Under the pieces are notes generated by a model. It did no database searches. It was not told the origin of the DNA and was given only the letters and a program-made list of their open reading frames with translations. Shown here in pieces: positions 18,136 through 26,704 of a DNA stretch of 36,408 bases. The stretch's first letter is position 1; every line of letters begins with the position of its first letter. The translations under genes were made by a program, and so were the position numbers. This DNA comes from Ferruginibacter sp. GTDB lineage: Bacteria; Bacteroidota; Bacteroidia; Chitinophagales; Chitinophagaceae. Location: the NCBI GenBank assembly GCA_030655145.1, contig JAURWD010000071.1:1-36408 (forward strand), in the 5' to 3' direction.

Positions 18136-18903
18136 ATGAAATTGTTATGCTTGCTTGTTTTCCTGCTGTGTGGTACCCAAGGTTTTCCCCAGGTCTCCAA
18201 AGCACAAACAATCTTACTCGTCGTTGCCCATCCTGATGACGAGAGTGCCATTGGTGAAGTGTTGATCAAGTATCGCAATGCAGGTAACCGGGTGGTCGTG
18301 ATGATCGCTACGGACGGCAAAGATGGTACCCGCGTTACCAAAATACCCGCGGGTGATTCGCTAGGTAATCTTCGAAAAAAAGAATCCATCTGTGCTTGCA
18401 CAACCATGGGGCTCGAACCGCCAATCTTTCTTTCAATTGAAAGATTGGATACCAAAATTGGTGTTGGGAATTATTTCAAGGCGCACAAATTATTGCTGGC
18501 TGCACTGAAAGAACAGATCAGTAAACTACAACCCGACATCATACTTACTTTTGGACCAGATGGCGACACCCATCATTCAGAGCACATTGTAATTGGAGCT
18601 TCCGTGACGGAATTATTATTGAGTGAAGGATGGGTAGATAAATATCCCCTCTACTATATTGCCTGGACAAAAAGTCAGGGAGAAGCACTCGACCTGGGAT
18701 ACGTGAATCAACAATACATAAACGTAACCATCGAATATACATCAGCGGAAGAATTGCAAGCACTTGAGTCAATGCCATGTTACGTTACCCAATACACAAA
18801 AGAAGAATTGGTAACCGACCGGGCCTCGAAATTGTCCGACACGACAAACAGTATTTCTTTCCGCAGGTTTACAACCGGCAAAGGATTGAAGCAGGCATTT
18901 TAA
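18136..18903 (+). CDS. Exported PIG-L/LmbE-family deacetylase
   Basis: The 255-residue protein begins with a signal peptide (1-24, ending SKAQ). The PIG-L metal-site motif AHPDDE is at 31-36 and the second ligand cluster HHSEH at 146-150, in the context TFGPDGDTHHSEH. The region IATDGKDGTR with LRKKES (residues 58-83) is also typical. Family members are Zn-dependent N-acetylglucosamine deacetylases acting on GlcNAc-PI, mycothiol and bacillithiol precursors or antibiotic intermediates. An exported copy may act on extracellular amino sugars, but the substrate is unknown. It starts 91 bases after the caspase gene on the same strand. The short leader contains the palindrome TCCGGCTCCGGA. Confidence 0.92.
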   Translation: MKLLCLLVFLLCGTQGFPQVSKAQTILLVVAHPDDESAIGEVLIKYRNAGNRVVVMIATDGKDGTRVTKIPAGDSLGNLRKKESICACTTMGLEPPIFLSIERLDTKIGVGNYFKAHKLLLAALKEQISKLQPDIILTFGPDGDTHHSEHIVIGASVTELLLSEGWVDKYPLYYIAWTKSQGEALDLGYVNQQYINVTIEYTSAEELQALESMPCYVTQYTKEELVTDRASKLSDTTNSISFRRFTTGKGLKQAF

Positions 18904-18923
18904 TTCCCGACCAACACATCACG

Positions 18924-18950
18924 GTTCGCTTACGATTGCCAATCGCGAAC
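18924..18950 (+). repeat. Strong hairpin after the deacetylase gene
   Basis: GTTCG (18924-18928) pairs with CGAAC (18946-18950), and CGATT (18933-18937) pairs with AATCG (18941-18945) around a 3-base loop, with a 4-base bulge. It lies 20 bases after the stop codon. No T-run follows, so it may protect the message end or support factor-dependent termination. Confidence 0.45.
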
Positions 18951-19058
18951 TGAACCTGTCCGATAGCACATTGCTTAAATCACTAACGCTTACTTACCCT
19001 TATTTTCAAAAAATAATCCCGGTATACACGCTTATCTCACAAAAAAATTAGAGAGCAT

Positions 19059-20150
19059 ATGGCAGTTAGATTTTTTACAATCATCTTTTTTCTTTCCCTC
19101 CATCTCATTGGCCACAGCCAGGTTGTTCCGGAAGGAAAAATTCTTTCCCAGTCTTTTCTTGCAGCCTCGCTAAGGAATAATACCGGCGGGGAAGAAGCGA
19201 CGCGAAACATTTCTATTTACCTGCCACCCGGCTACGACCAGGGCACAGAACGTTACCCGGTCATTTACTTTTTACATGGAGTTGCCACCGATGATAAGGA
19301 AATGTTGATGTATATCGGGTTGAAGGACCTGATGGATAAAGCCATTACCAGCGGAAGGTTGCGGCCAATGTTATTGGTGCTGCCTGACAGTAAGAACCGC
19401 TACGGCGGAAGTTTCTACACAAACTCTCCTGTAATCGGAAACTGGGCTGATTTTATTGGGAAAGACGTGGTAACCTACGTAGATAAAAATTTTCGCACCA
19501 TTGCAGAACGTCGCAGTCGCGGACTTTGCGGGCATTCCATGGGTGGCAATGGCGCTTTGAAACTGGCCATGTTGTTTGCAGATGTTTTTAGCACTGTGTA
19601 TGCGATGAGCCCTGCTGTGTTGGATTGGGGTTACGACTTTACGGTTACAAATAAAGGCTTCAAAAATATCAGCGAGGCAAAATCGGAGCGGGATATTTTG
19701 AAAGGATACGAGATGTCTGGCAACTTTGATCCGCAAGGATTTTTTGCGGGTGTTTTCTCCGCGATGGGCCGGGCGTATTCCGCAGATGAGAAAGCTGGTT
19801 TTTTGCAGGCAGGCCTTCCCGTTAGTTACATAAAAGATAGTTCGGTACTTAACCTGGAGGTGATAAAAAAATGGGAAGCTAATTTTCCGACCAATATGGT
19901 GAATGGGCATTTGCCTGCCTTGAAGAGTTTAGCGGCACTCAAGATAGATTGGGGCAGGAATGAAGAATTTTCTCACATTCCAGTAACTGCACTTCATTTC
20001 AGCAAAAAACTGGAATCACTTGGTGTGAAACATTTTGCGGAAGAATATATCGGCGATCACACAAATATGATTGGTGGGTATGAGGGTCGATTTTATACAG
20101 AGGTGCTTCCATTTTTTAATTCAAACCTGGCGGCTCCGAAAACCAAATAG
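19059..20150 (+). CDS. Exported alpha/beta-hydrolase esterase (esterase D/CE1-like)
   Basis: The 363-residue protein has a signal peptide (1-20, ending GHSQ). The alpha/beta-hydrolase fold follows: ISIYLPPGYD, then YPVIYFLHG (oxyanion region), LLVLPD, and the nucleophile elbow GHSMGG with Ser160. His334 in YIGDHTNM is the likely catalytic His. This is the 'putative esterase' family that includes feruloyl and acetyl-xylan esterases, antigen-85-like acyltransferases and S-formylglutathione hydrolase. It is longer than typical (about 280) because of an insertion between the nucleophile and the His. The substrate may be a carbohydrate ester, but nothing nearby fixes this. It is preceded by a 155-base spacer. 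Confidence 0.9.
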   Translation: MAVRFFTIIFFLSLHLIGHSQVVPEGKILSQSFLAASLRNNTGGEEATRNISIYLPPGYDQGTERYPVIYFLHGVATDDKEMLMYIGLKDLMDKAITSGRLRPMLLVLPDSKNRYGGSFYTNSPVIGNWADFIGKDVVTYVDKNFRTIAERRSRGLCGHSMGGNGALKLAMLFADVFSTVYAMSPAVLDWGYDFTVTNKGFKNISEAKSERDILKGYEMSGNFDPQGFFAGVFSAMGRAYSADEKAGFLQAGLPVSYIKDSSVLNLEVIKKWEANFPTNMVNGHLPALKSLAALKIDWGRNEEFSHIPVTALHFSKKLESLGVKHFAEEYIGDHTNMIGGYEGRFYTEVLPFFNSNLAAPKTK

Positions 20151-20270
20151 GTATACTTTATTTTTTTGACAGCACGATTGAGTTCAGTGGCGAATTTTTC
20201 ACTCCTGCCCCACTCTTATATTTCATCAGTTAAAGATGGCGATCAAAAAAGTTGCTCTAAATTATCGTCC

Positions 20271-21149
20271 ATGAAAAAAAAATATGCTTTTATACCCTTA
20301 GCAGTTATCGCGATCGCAATTGCTTTTTCATTTCTTCCCGGCAAAAAGCCAATGCCCGTTTTTGATGTTCACCTGCATGGCCAAAAGAACATGAAGGAAC
20401 AATTGAAAAGCCTGGAAGAAGCGGGTGTTACAATTGCTGCGGTAAGCACTTCGTGGAACCTGCAAAGTACCTACGCGGGAAATTCCTCTATTCGTTTATT
20501 GTATGGATTGATGGTGCCCTGCCCGGGCGGTAAAGTGCCGTATAGCCAGCAACAGTGTTTTGATGACGGGAAGGAGTGGCCGAATGTAGCCTGGGTGGAG
20601 CAACAAGTGAAAGCAAAAAAGATTGATTTCATCGGCGAGGTACTAACCCAGTACCACGGTATTTCTTCAGCAGACGAAAAGATGTTTCCTTATTACGCAC
20701 TGGCGGAGAAATACGGTTTACCTGTTGGTGTTCATACGGGTTCAGCGGGCCCTGATCATGGTTGCCCCACCTTCCGCGAAGACATGGGTGATCCCGCTTT
20801 ATTAAAGCCCGTCATGCAAAAATTCCCATCAATGAAACTTTGGATCATGCACGCCGGTGGACCATTTTTGCCACAGGCCATTGAATTGATGAAGGCCTAC
20901 CCGACGATCTACACAGACATCTCAGCAGTCAACAACCCGGCCATTCTTCCCCCGGCGCAGTTTGCAGGGTTGATAAAAATGTTTGTTAATGCGGGGCTGG
21001 AAGACCGGTTAATGTTTGGCTCCGATAATGCACCCATTAAGACTGTATTAGAAGCAATTGACCAATTAGATTTCTTAACGCCGGAACAAAAACAAAAGAT
21101 CGTGTATGAAAACGCGACCCGATTTTTTCAACCTGCAGCATCAAAATAA
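20271..21149 (+). CDS. Amidohydrolase-family (Amidohydro_2) metal-dependent hydrolase
   Basis: From the ATG at 20271 the product has 292 residues with an N-terminal hydrophobic anchor or signal (AFIPLAVIAIAIAFSFL). A longer in-frame start at 20166 is a TTG and would hide this signal, so it is rejected. TIM-barrel metal motifs are in order: FDVHLHG (HxH), FIGEVL, VGVHTGS, WIMHAGG, YTDISA and MFGSDNAP with the late Asp. These fit amidohydrolase_2 proteins, which hydrolyse or decarboxylate small carbonyl substrates. The substrate is unknown. The gene follows the esterase by 120 bases on the same strand and may be cotranscribed. Confidence 0.88.
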   Translation: MKKKYAFIPLAVIAIAIAFSFLPGKKPMPVFDVHLHGQKNMKEQLKSLEEAGVTIAAVSTSWNLQSTYAGNSSIRLLYGLMVPCPGGKVPYSQQQCFDDGKEWPNVAWVEQQVKAKKIDFIGEVLTQYHGISSADEKMFPYYALAEKYGLPVGVHTGSAGPDHGCPTFREDMGDPALLKPVMQKFPSMKLWIMHAGGPFLPQAIELMKAYPTIYTDISAVNNPAILPPAQFAGLIKMFVNAGLEDRLMFGSDNAPIKTVLEAIDQLDFLTPEQKQKIVYENATRFFQPAASK

Positions 21150-21610
21150 AAATTGCAGGTAGCTTCAAAAAAATAGAGAAGGCTGTGCTCCATAATAACA
21201 AAGTGCGCCATCAAGTTTTTCTCCTAAATCGGCTAAATTGATTGCCCACAACCTCGTTCCTTTTCCTCGCTTTTAAATAGAAGACTGCAATTGAAATTGT
21301 ATAATTCAGTCACGCTTACTTAAATGGACAATCGTTTAGTGATATGTATAAAAAGTTTCGCATCCACCAATTAATTTGAATTCATCAACAGTTTCTATAG
21401 AAGATCATTAAATTATTTTTAGCTGCCACGCATTTTTTAAATGACTCATTCAAACGTTTTGCAGAATTCCTTAAAAAAATCTTTTTCTCTTTTCATCTTG
21501 CCAACGCGGCGTTATTAAATCGAGGTTTCTCAAAATGGGGAACACCAGCACAGCATGGAAATAACTGGCAGATTATTTGTATTTATTCCGGTACAACAAA
21601 AATTGAAACC
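21150..21610. other. 461-base AT-rich intergenic region
   Basis: No gene is visible here. ACCTGCA, overlapping the end of the amidohydrolase gene, and TGCAGGT just after it could form a 7-base stem, but no T-run follows. The rest is AT-rich (TTTTTTAAATGACTC, for example) and should contain the promoter of the SYLF gene. I did not find a clean TAnnTTTG box. The spacer is long for this compact region, so an unannotated small RNA is possible. Confidence 0.4.
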
Positions 21611-22150
21611 ATGAATAATTTACCCAGGATTTGGAAGTCAGCCGCAATGATTCTATTGACGATAGCCCTTAGCACTTCCGTAGTGAACGCACAAACAAAG
21701 ATGATTCGTGACGTGCAAAATGCAAAAACTGAATTTATTAAAACCGATGATCTTATGCGTACGTTATTCAATAACGCTCACGCATACGTGATTTTTCCGA
21801 ACGTTGGTAAAGGCGCAATCGGTATTGGCGGCGCAGCCGGCCAAGGGATCGTTTTTCAAAAAGGAAAAAGAATCGGTACGGCAAAAATGAAACAACTCAC
21901 CATCGGCTTACAAGCTGGTGGACAAGCCTACCGTGAGGTAATTTTCTTCGAAGACGAAGCAGCATTGGATCGGTTTAAATCTGACAATTTTGAATTTTCA
22001 GGGCAAGCTTCCGCGGTTGCTGTTACTAAAGGAGCTTCAGGTAATGTTAAGTACAATGATGGTGTCATGATCTTTAGTCAACAGAAAGGTGGCTTAATGT
22101 ATGAAGCTTCTTTAGGCGGACAAAAATTTGATTACACCCCTTATAAATAA
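21611..22150 (+). CDS. Exported SYLF/YSC84-domain lipid-binding protein
   Basis: The 179-residue protein has a signal peptide (1-28, ending VVNAQ). The remainder fits the SYLF (YSC84/DUF500) fold: AHAYVIFPNVGKGAIGIGG, GTAKMKQLTIGLQAGGQAYRE and FEFSGQASAVAVTKGASG, ending in GGLMYEASLGGQKF. SYLF domains in eukaryotes bind phosphoinositides and actin. Bacterial exported copies are common but poorly characterised and may bind outer-membrane lipids. The length is normal for a stand-alone bacterial SYLF protein. It stands alone, ended by a clear hairpin terminator shared with the convergent esterase. Confidence 0.92.
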   Translation: MNNLPRIWKSAAMILLTIALSTSVVNAQTKMIRDVQNAKTEFIKTDDLMRTLFNNAHAYVIFPNVGKGAIGIGGAAGQGIVFQKGKRIGTAKMKQLTIGLQAGGQAYREVIFFEDEAALDRFKSDNFEFSGQASAVAVTKGASGNVKYNDGVMIFSQQKGGLMYEASLGGQKFDYTPYK

Positions 22151-22179
22151 GCAAAGATTTTTTCTTAAAGTATAAAATG

Positions 22180-22215
22180 AAAAAAGCACCGGCCATCTTG
22201 GTTCGGTGCTTTTTT
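22180..22215. terminator. Bidirectional intrinsic terminator
   Basis: AAAAAAGCACCG (22180-22191) and CGGTGCTTTTTT (22204-22215) form a perfect stem with a 12-base loop, giving a T-run on both strands. It sits 30 bases after the SYLF gene and 41 bases after the end of the convergent esterase gene, so it probably serves both. Confidence 0.9.
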
Positions 22216-22255
22216 ATTTGAGTATTAGTTAGGGCGAAGAAACTTTACAGCTTTT

Positions 22256-23116
22256 CTAAAATTGATGAAACGACATTGAAACAAATTGTAACACTTCGGG
22301 CAATGCTGTTCTCCAATAGGTCCAGTTGTGCCCGCCATCCCTTATCCGAAATTCATGTGGAATTTGTTTTTTGCGCATAGCAATATGCACGAGTGAGTTT
22401 CCTTCAAACAAAAAATCATCATCACCACAGTCGATGTACCAACGCACTGCTTTCTTCGAACTATCCGGGAGATTATTTACCAGTTCGAGTACGCTTTGTC
22501 TTTTGTAAAATGCTGTTATCTCAGCTTCGCTTGCCGTGCTTTTATCCCGTTTAAACCGCACAAGGCTGCTGTCGAGGTTAGCAGGTCCTGTCCCTGCACT
22601 TAACGGGCAGGCTGCCGCGAATAATTCGGGATGATGTAAGGCATAGGTAAAGGTGCCGTCTCCACCCATTGATAACCCCGCGATGGCACGAAAACGCTTT
22701 TCAGTTTTTACCCGGTAGGTTTTTTCAATATACGGCATCAGCTCCTGGAAGAAGAAGTCTTCATAGCGCCAGGTATTAGTTACATCATTCGCATAGCCTC
22801 GCCGTGTTGTGTTCGCATCCGGCATCACGATCACCATCGGGGTAGCCGTTCCTTCGCGAATAGCCTTGTCTGTTATGTTCAGAACCTCACCAAATTGTAC
22901 CCAACCCGTTTGGTCATCTCCGCCACCATGCAGCAGGTATAGGACGGGGTAATTTCTTTGTGAGCTTTCGTAATCGGGCGGCAGGTAAATCGCAAACTTT
23001 CGGTCCATGTTGAGGAGCTTGCTTTTCAGCGTAAGATTATCTGAAACTTTTCCCGCCTGCGAAAAACAGGCAAGGGGAGCAAATGCAATAATTAACCAGG
23101 ACAGGTATTTTTTCAT
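22256..23116 (-). CDS. Exported CE1-like esterase
   Basis: The 286-residue protein has a signal peptide (1-20, ending CFSQ). FAIYLPPDYE, YPVLYLLHGGGDD, MVIVMPD and the nucleophile motif GLSMGG (Ser149) define a CE1/esterase D-type alpha/beta-hydrolase. YIDCGDDDFL carries the likely catalytic Asp and GGHNWTYW the His (His263). It has the normal length for XynZ/FaeZ-like feruloyl or acetyl esterases. The HNW-x-x-W ending is typical of these carbohydrate esterases. It is convergent with the SYLF gene and divergent from the T9SS cargo gene. It is distinct from the longer esterase at 19059 and is unlikely to be a recent duplicate of it. Confidence 0.92.
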   Translation of the reverse strand: MKKYLSWLIIAFAPLACFSQAGKVSDNLTLKSKLLNMDRKFAIYLPPDYESSQRNYPVLYLLHGGGDDQTGWVQFGEVLNITDKAIREGTATPMVIVMPDANTTRRGYANDVTNTWRYEDFFFQELMPYIEKTYRVKTEKRFRAIAGLSMGGDGTFTYALHHPELFAAACPLSAGTGPANLDSSLVRFKRDKSTASEAEITAFYKRQSVLELVNNLPDSSKKAVRWYIDCGDDDFLFEGNSLVHIAMRKKQIPHEFRIRDGGHNWTYWRTALPEVLQFVSMSFHQF

Positions 23117-23530
23117 GGTAGTTGTTTTATAAATAAATGTAACGCAAATCGGGTTAGCGTGATCGTTACTATCAGCCTGCCTATATTTATCACCTGTTTT
23201 GATGGATTAACATTATGAGTGTTATCTCACTACACGAGTAGCTTTAATTAAAAGCTTCTATCATCGGGAGCACTTCGATTTTTGACTGCGGATACAGGAT
23301 AAATTAAGTCTGCTTGCTTCATTCCCAGCCCTTAGCCGCGCTAATGAGTCACTTCGTCTACCAAGCCTGCGTATACAATGCAGACTTTGTCCAATAATTA
23401 GCAATGATTCCAGATTCTGGAAAAAAATGGGCTTTTCAATTTTGTAACATACTGAAAACCAATAATTTATTTGTTGGCACAGATTGGGATTCAATAGAAG
23501 TACAAACGAACTCAAACCTCAAGAAACGTT
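23117..23530. other. 414-base divergent intergenic region with a possible structured element
   Basis: The stretch lies between divergent genes and should carry two promoters. AAGTCTGC (23306-23313) and GCAGACTT (23380-23387) form an 8-base inverted repeat enclosing a smaller hairpin TTAGC-CGC-GCTAA near 23332-23344. On the plus strand, a TTTG near 23442 followed 18 bases later by TAATTTAT is a weak promoter candidate for the cargo gene. An 84-codon minus-strand frame at 23261-23515 shows no family features. Confidence 0.4.
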
Positions 23531-24469
23531 ATGAAACTTTTATCCCTCTTCGCCGCTATCATCTTCACAGCTTTTACCGGTATGGCACAGTCTACCTGCG
23601 CAACTTCATTCAAAGTAAATAATGGAAATGGTACCTGCGGGGCTGCCGGCGAATTGCGCCTGACGTTTCCGGGTGGTTGTCCGGCGCTTGTGCCAGTTAT
23701 TGATTCTGTACTAATCAATGGTGTGAAGAGTAATGTTCGCTTCGCTTTACCTGACGCTTCAAAATGTGGTGGTGCAAATGGCTACATCAGTTATTGCGTA
23801 ACCTCTGGCAATATGCCTCCGGCAAATGTTTGGAATATATTTTTCAGGGATGCACAAGGTGTTTTCAATTGCACCGTAGTGAGCAGCACCACGAATGTAC
23901 TTGCTGTAAAGTTCCTGTCTTTTGATGCTGCGCTGGTTGGAAACAGCGTTGCCTGCAAATGGTCTGTATCAGAAGAAACCGTGAACAACCATTATGAACT
24001 TGAAAGATCATACGATGGAAAAACCTTCGCTTCAATTGCCTACATTTTTAGCCAGGAAAATTCCCCAGCAACAAAAAATGATTACAGCTTCATTGATAAA
24101 TCGGCAACCAGCCAGTCAAAGAAAACGGCTTTCTACCGCGTTAAAGAGGTAGACCAACAAGGGAGAATCTCGTACAGCGGTGTTATGAGTGTTAAGCTTG
24201 CCGCGAGTGCTGCTAACAGCATCGCTACCACGCCCAATCCTTTTAAAGAAACCATTTCAGTAGCGTTTCAATCGAGCCTGGTTGGTAAAGGTGAAGTAAA
24301 GCTTGTAAATATGACAGGTCAGCCGGTTGGATACAAAACAACAAAGATCAATAAAGGAACGAATACGGTACAACTGGAAAATCTTGGCAGCCTGCCAACC
24401 GGTATCTATGTAGCGCAGTTGTCAATCAACGGGGTGTTCGCCGGAAATCAAAAGCTTGTAAAAAACTAA
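23531..24469 (+). CDS. Secreted protein with a T9SS C-terminal sorting domain
   Basis: The 312-residue protein has a signal peptide (1-20, ending GMAQ). Residues 21 to about 120 form a small Cys-containing domain with six Cys and no recognised family. A beta-rich segment at about 125-220 with WSVSEETVNNHYELERS and FYRVKEVDQQGRISYS is a motif commonly found just before sorting signals in Bacteroidota. The last 80 residues are a type A T9SS sorting domain: NPFKETISV, GEVKLVNMTGQPV, LPTGIYVAQL and a terminal KLVKN. It should cross the outer membrane by the type IX system and be cell-anchored or released. A weak promoter lies upstream and a terminator at 24534-24570. Confidence 0.88.
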   Translation: MKLLSLFAAIIFTAFTGMAQSTCATSFKVNNGNGTCGAAGELRLTFPGGCPALVPVIDSVLINGVKSNVRFALPDASKCGGANGYISYCVTSGNMPPANVWNIFFRDAQGVFNCTVVSSTTNVLAVKFLSFDAALVGNSVACKWSVSEETVNNHYELERSYDGKTFASIAYIFSQENSPATKNDYSFIDKSATSQSKKTAFYRVKEVDQQGRISYSGVMSVKLAASAANSIATTPNPFKETISVAFQSSLVGKGEVKLVNMTGQPVGYKTTKINKGTNTVQLENLGSLPTGIYVAQLSINGVFAGNQKLVKN

Positions 24470-24533
24470 CGTGTTTCTTGCTACAAGTTGATCAACACGA
24501 TTAGTAAAAACTAATTATCATTTGGGGTTAATA

Positions 24534-24570
24534 AATGAAAGTGTCGCTCGGGGGAGCGGCATTTTTCATT
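24534..24570 (+). terminator. Intrinsic terminator of the T9SS cargo gene
   Basis: GTCGCTC (24543-24549) pairs with GAGCGGC (24554-24560) around a GGGG loop, with one G-U pair. It is followed by ATTTTTCATTTT, and the outer AATGAAA/TTTCATT extends the stem. It lies about 65 bases after the stop codon. Confidence 0.8.
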
Positions 24571-24916
24571 TTAAGCAAATTACCAGCGAAATATGCAACG
24601 GGGTGCCAGCGTAATGATGGGTATTCGCAAATAATCGGTTATAACTTATTGGATAAATAATCTACTTTTAAAACAGTTCCTGGCAACACAATTTTACTCT
24701 GGCATCCTATCGTATAATCCGGCAAGCTTTCCTCTTCCATCCTGTTTTTTCTTGTAAGCTTATTCACTATTCTCCGCCTCCCTAAGAAGCAATTTAAGTT
24801 CGAACAGGCATTTACGTTACGAGTATACTCACACACTAAACACAACAATTATGAAAACTTGTCGTCCATTAACCGTGCTCCTGTTTTCCTTCATTCCCCC
24901 TGCCAGGTCGGGCAGC
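24571..24916. other. Intergenic region upstream of the lipoprotein gene
   Basis: About 280-345 bases, depending on the start chosen for the next gene. I see no gene, strong repeat or clear promoter box. A 69-codon minus-strand frame here has no recognisable features. Confidence 0.35.
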
Positions 24917-26581
24917 ATGCCCGGAAAAAAACTGACCCTGTTCCTGCTGATGATTTGTGTGATCAGCATGAGCAGTTGTTTCCTGCATTATTACAAAACG
25001 AATACAGAACAAAAAAAAGATGCTGCAAAATTCCAGGAACTCATCAGCGGCCGAAAGTATTTTATCCTGCATTCAGCTGCCCGGCCCCGGGCGCTGAAAG
25101 AAGTAAGCTTAAACAATGGGATCATCGAAGCCGAGGTTACGGCACTGGACGCTGAACATACAAAATATCTTCGCCCTTTAAATTTTGAAAAAAATCGTTT
25201 CAAGAAAGCGGAAAACGACGTTGTTCTGCGCGAGGTACACATGTACACACACGATTCCATTGCTACACAAGGGAAAGTAAGGGTTCCGTTTAATTCCTTC
25301 TACAGGATGGACGTTTATGAACAGAATGAGCAAGCCACAAGACATTCGCAAATTGCGAGTACGATTGGAATTGTGCTTACTACAGCGGGAGTTGTCGCGC
25401 TTGCGGTAGGTATAAACGACGTCAATAATTGGGGTGAATCCGAGGGCTGCAGTCCACAGTTGTACCTGGTCAATGATTCCGGGAAATCACTTACAGGTAT
25501 CCTTTATAGTGGGGCAATATTCGCACCCTTGCAACGAACGGATTATCTTCCGCTTCATGGGCTCGAAAAACACCCAGGTGATGTACACCTGCAACTTCGT
25601 GGCGGGCGAAATGAAGAGTTATTTGTAGACAACGCGAATCTTTTAAAGGTTACACATCCAGGGGGTTATAAAGTGCTCGTTGACAAAAAAGGACAGGTGC
25701 TCAGCTACAAATCACCAGTCGCGAGCCATACAGCATTCATTTCAACGGAGGAAGATATGAGTTCCGCCCTGGCGAAAAAAGACAACCTCTTTTATTCCTT
25801 CACGAATGCGGCCAATAAAGCAGGTGCAAGCGATGTGATCTTAAATTTTAAAAAGCCGGCTGGAGTCAGTACAGGTAAATTAATTGTAGCTGCGAAAAAC
25901 TCCACCTGGGCAGGGCATTTGTTCCGGAAGTTCAAATCTTTTTATGGTGAAGACTACGGACGCGTGGTAGAAAGAAAGGACAAGGCTGATCCGAAAAAAT
26001 TGCTGCAGTGTGAAATTGACCAGTCGCTTCCCTTATCCGTTTCAATAAAGGTCGGCGACAAATGGAAGGCTGTAGATTTCTTTCACACCCCGGGCAATGA
26101 AGCCTTGAGGGTTATGATTATGGAGATCGACCTGGCTGAAGTTGCGGACGAAGAATACGTACAAGTGAAACTTGAAACCACCTACATGTTCTGGGACCTG
26201 GATTATGCAGCGGTGGATTTTTCAACCGCAATTCCCATAACAACACAGTACGCCTCCAATAAAAAACTTACGCGGGTCAATACCGGTACCCAGTTGCCCG
26301 AAGTGTCGCAGGAGGAAAACATCCGGGTTTCAGAAGAGGAGTATCTAGATATTTCATTCAAAATACCCGCTACTGCCGGTGACGGACAAGCGAGCTCTTA
26401 TTTTGTAGTTGGCAGCGGCTATTATCATGACAATACAAAATACGCCGGCAAAGCTCAGCTCGCAAAGCTGGCCCGCTTCTCCCGAAAAGGAGCGTTTGAT
26501 AAATTTTCACGTGAGAATTTTACGGAACTATCGGCCATGCTGAAAATGAAAACCGGGCAGACCCTCGCAGCGAAAAAATAA
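24917..26581 (+). CDS. Lipoprotein of unknown function
   Basis: The product is not recognised. Starting at the ATG at 24917 gives 554 residues with a textbook lipoprotein signal: KKLTLFLLMICVISMSSC with the lipid-carrying Cys at 21. An in-frame ATG at 24851 would add 22 residues including a second hydrophobic run and place the Cys at 43, which is less typical. Residues 45-130 are beta-rich (YFILHS, IIEAEVTALD, VRVPFNSFYRMDVYE). A Gly-rich hydrophobic segment (IASTIGIVLTTAGVVALAVGI) follows at about 145-165 and could be membrane-embedded. The rest is beta-rich with SPQLYLVND and GDVHLQLRGG, and no catalytic motif is apparent. The beta content and lipobox suggest an outer-membrane or periplasmic structural or binding protein. 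Confidence 0.8.
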   Translation: MPGKKLTLFLLMICVISMSSCFLHYYKTNTEQKKDAAKFQELISGRKYFILHSAARPRALKEVSLNNGIIEAEVTALDAEHTKYLRPLNFEKNRFKKAENDVVLREVHMYTHDSIATQGKVRVPFNSFYRMDVYEQNEQATRHSQIASTIGIVLTTAGVVALAVGINDVNNWGESEGCSPQLYLVNDSGKSLTGILYSGAIFAPLQRTDYLPLHGLEKHPGDVHLQLRGGRNEELFVDNANLLKVTHPGGYKVLVDKKGQVLSYKSPVASHTAFISTEEDMSSALAKKDNLFYSFTNAANKAGASDVILNFKKPAGVSTGKLIVAAKNSTWAGHLFRKFKSFYGEDYGRVVERKDKADPKKLLQCEIDQSLPLSVSIKVGDKWKAVDFFHTPGNEALRVMIMEIDLAEVADEEYVQVKLETTYMFWDLDYAAVDFSTAIPITTQYASNKKLTRVNTGTQLPEVSQEENIRVSEEEYLDISFKIPATAGDGQASSYFVVGSGYYHDNTKYAGKAQLAKLARFSRKGAFDKFSRENFTELSAMLKMKTGQTLAAKK

Positions 26582-26612
26582 GTGTTCATATATATCAACG
26601 GTGCAAAAAAAT

Positions 26613-26666
26613 AGCGTTGTGCATGCGTTAACCTCGAAGGTTTTTCAATCAATGCACAACGCTTTT
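26613..26666. terminator. Bidirectional terminator with a nested hairpin
   Basis: AGCGTTGTGCAT (26613-26624) and ATGCACAACGCT (26652-26663) form a perfect 12-base stem, followed by TTTTAATT on the plus strand and by a T-run (the A-run at 26605-26611) on the minus strand. Inside the loop AACCT (26630-26634) pairs with AGGTT (26638-26642). It lies between the convergent lipoprotein and ScyD-like genes and can serve both. Confidence 0.82.
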
Positions 26667-26704
26667 AATTAACTACTTGCTGATAAAACAAGCTTGCCTG
26701 TTTG

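Noticed and set aside
20166..20270. Upstream TTG start for the amidohydrolase
   Set aside because: It would bury the hydrophobic anchor that begins right after the ATG at 20271.
23261..23515. 84-codon minus-strand frame in the divergent spacer
   Set aside because: No family signal, it overlaps the inverted repeats and likely promoters, and its residue composition looks random.
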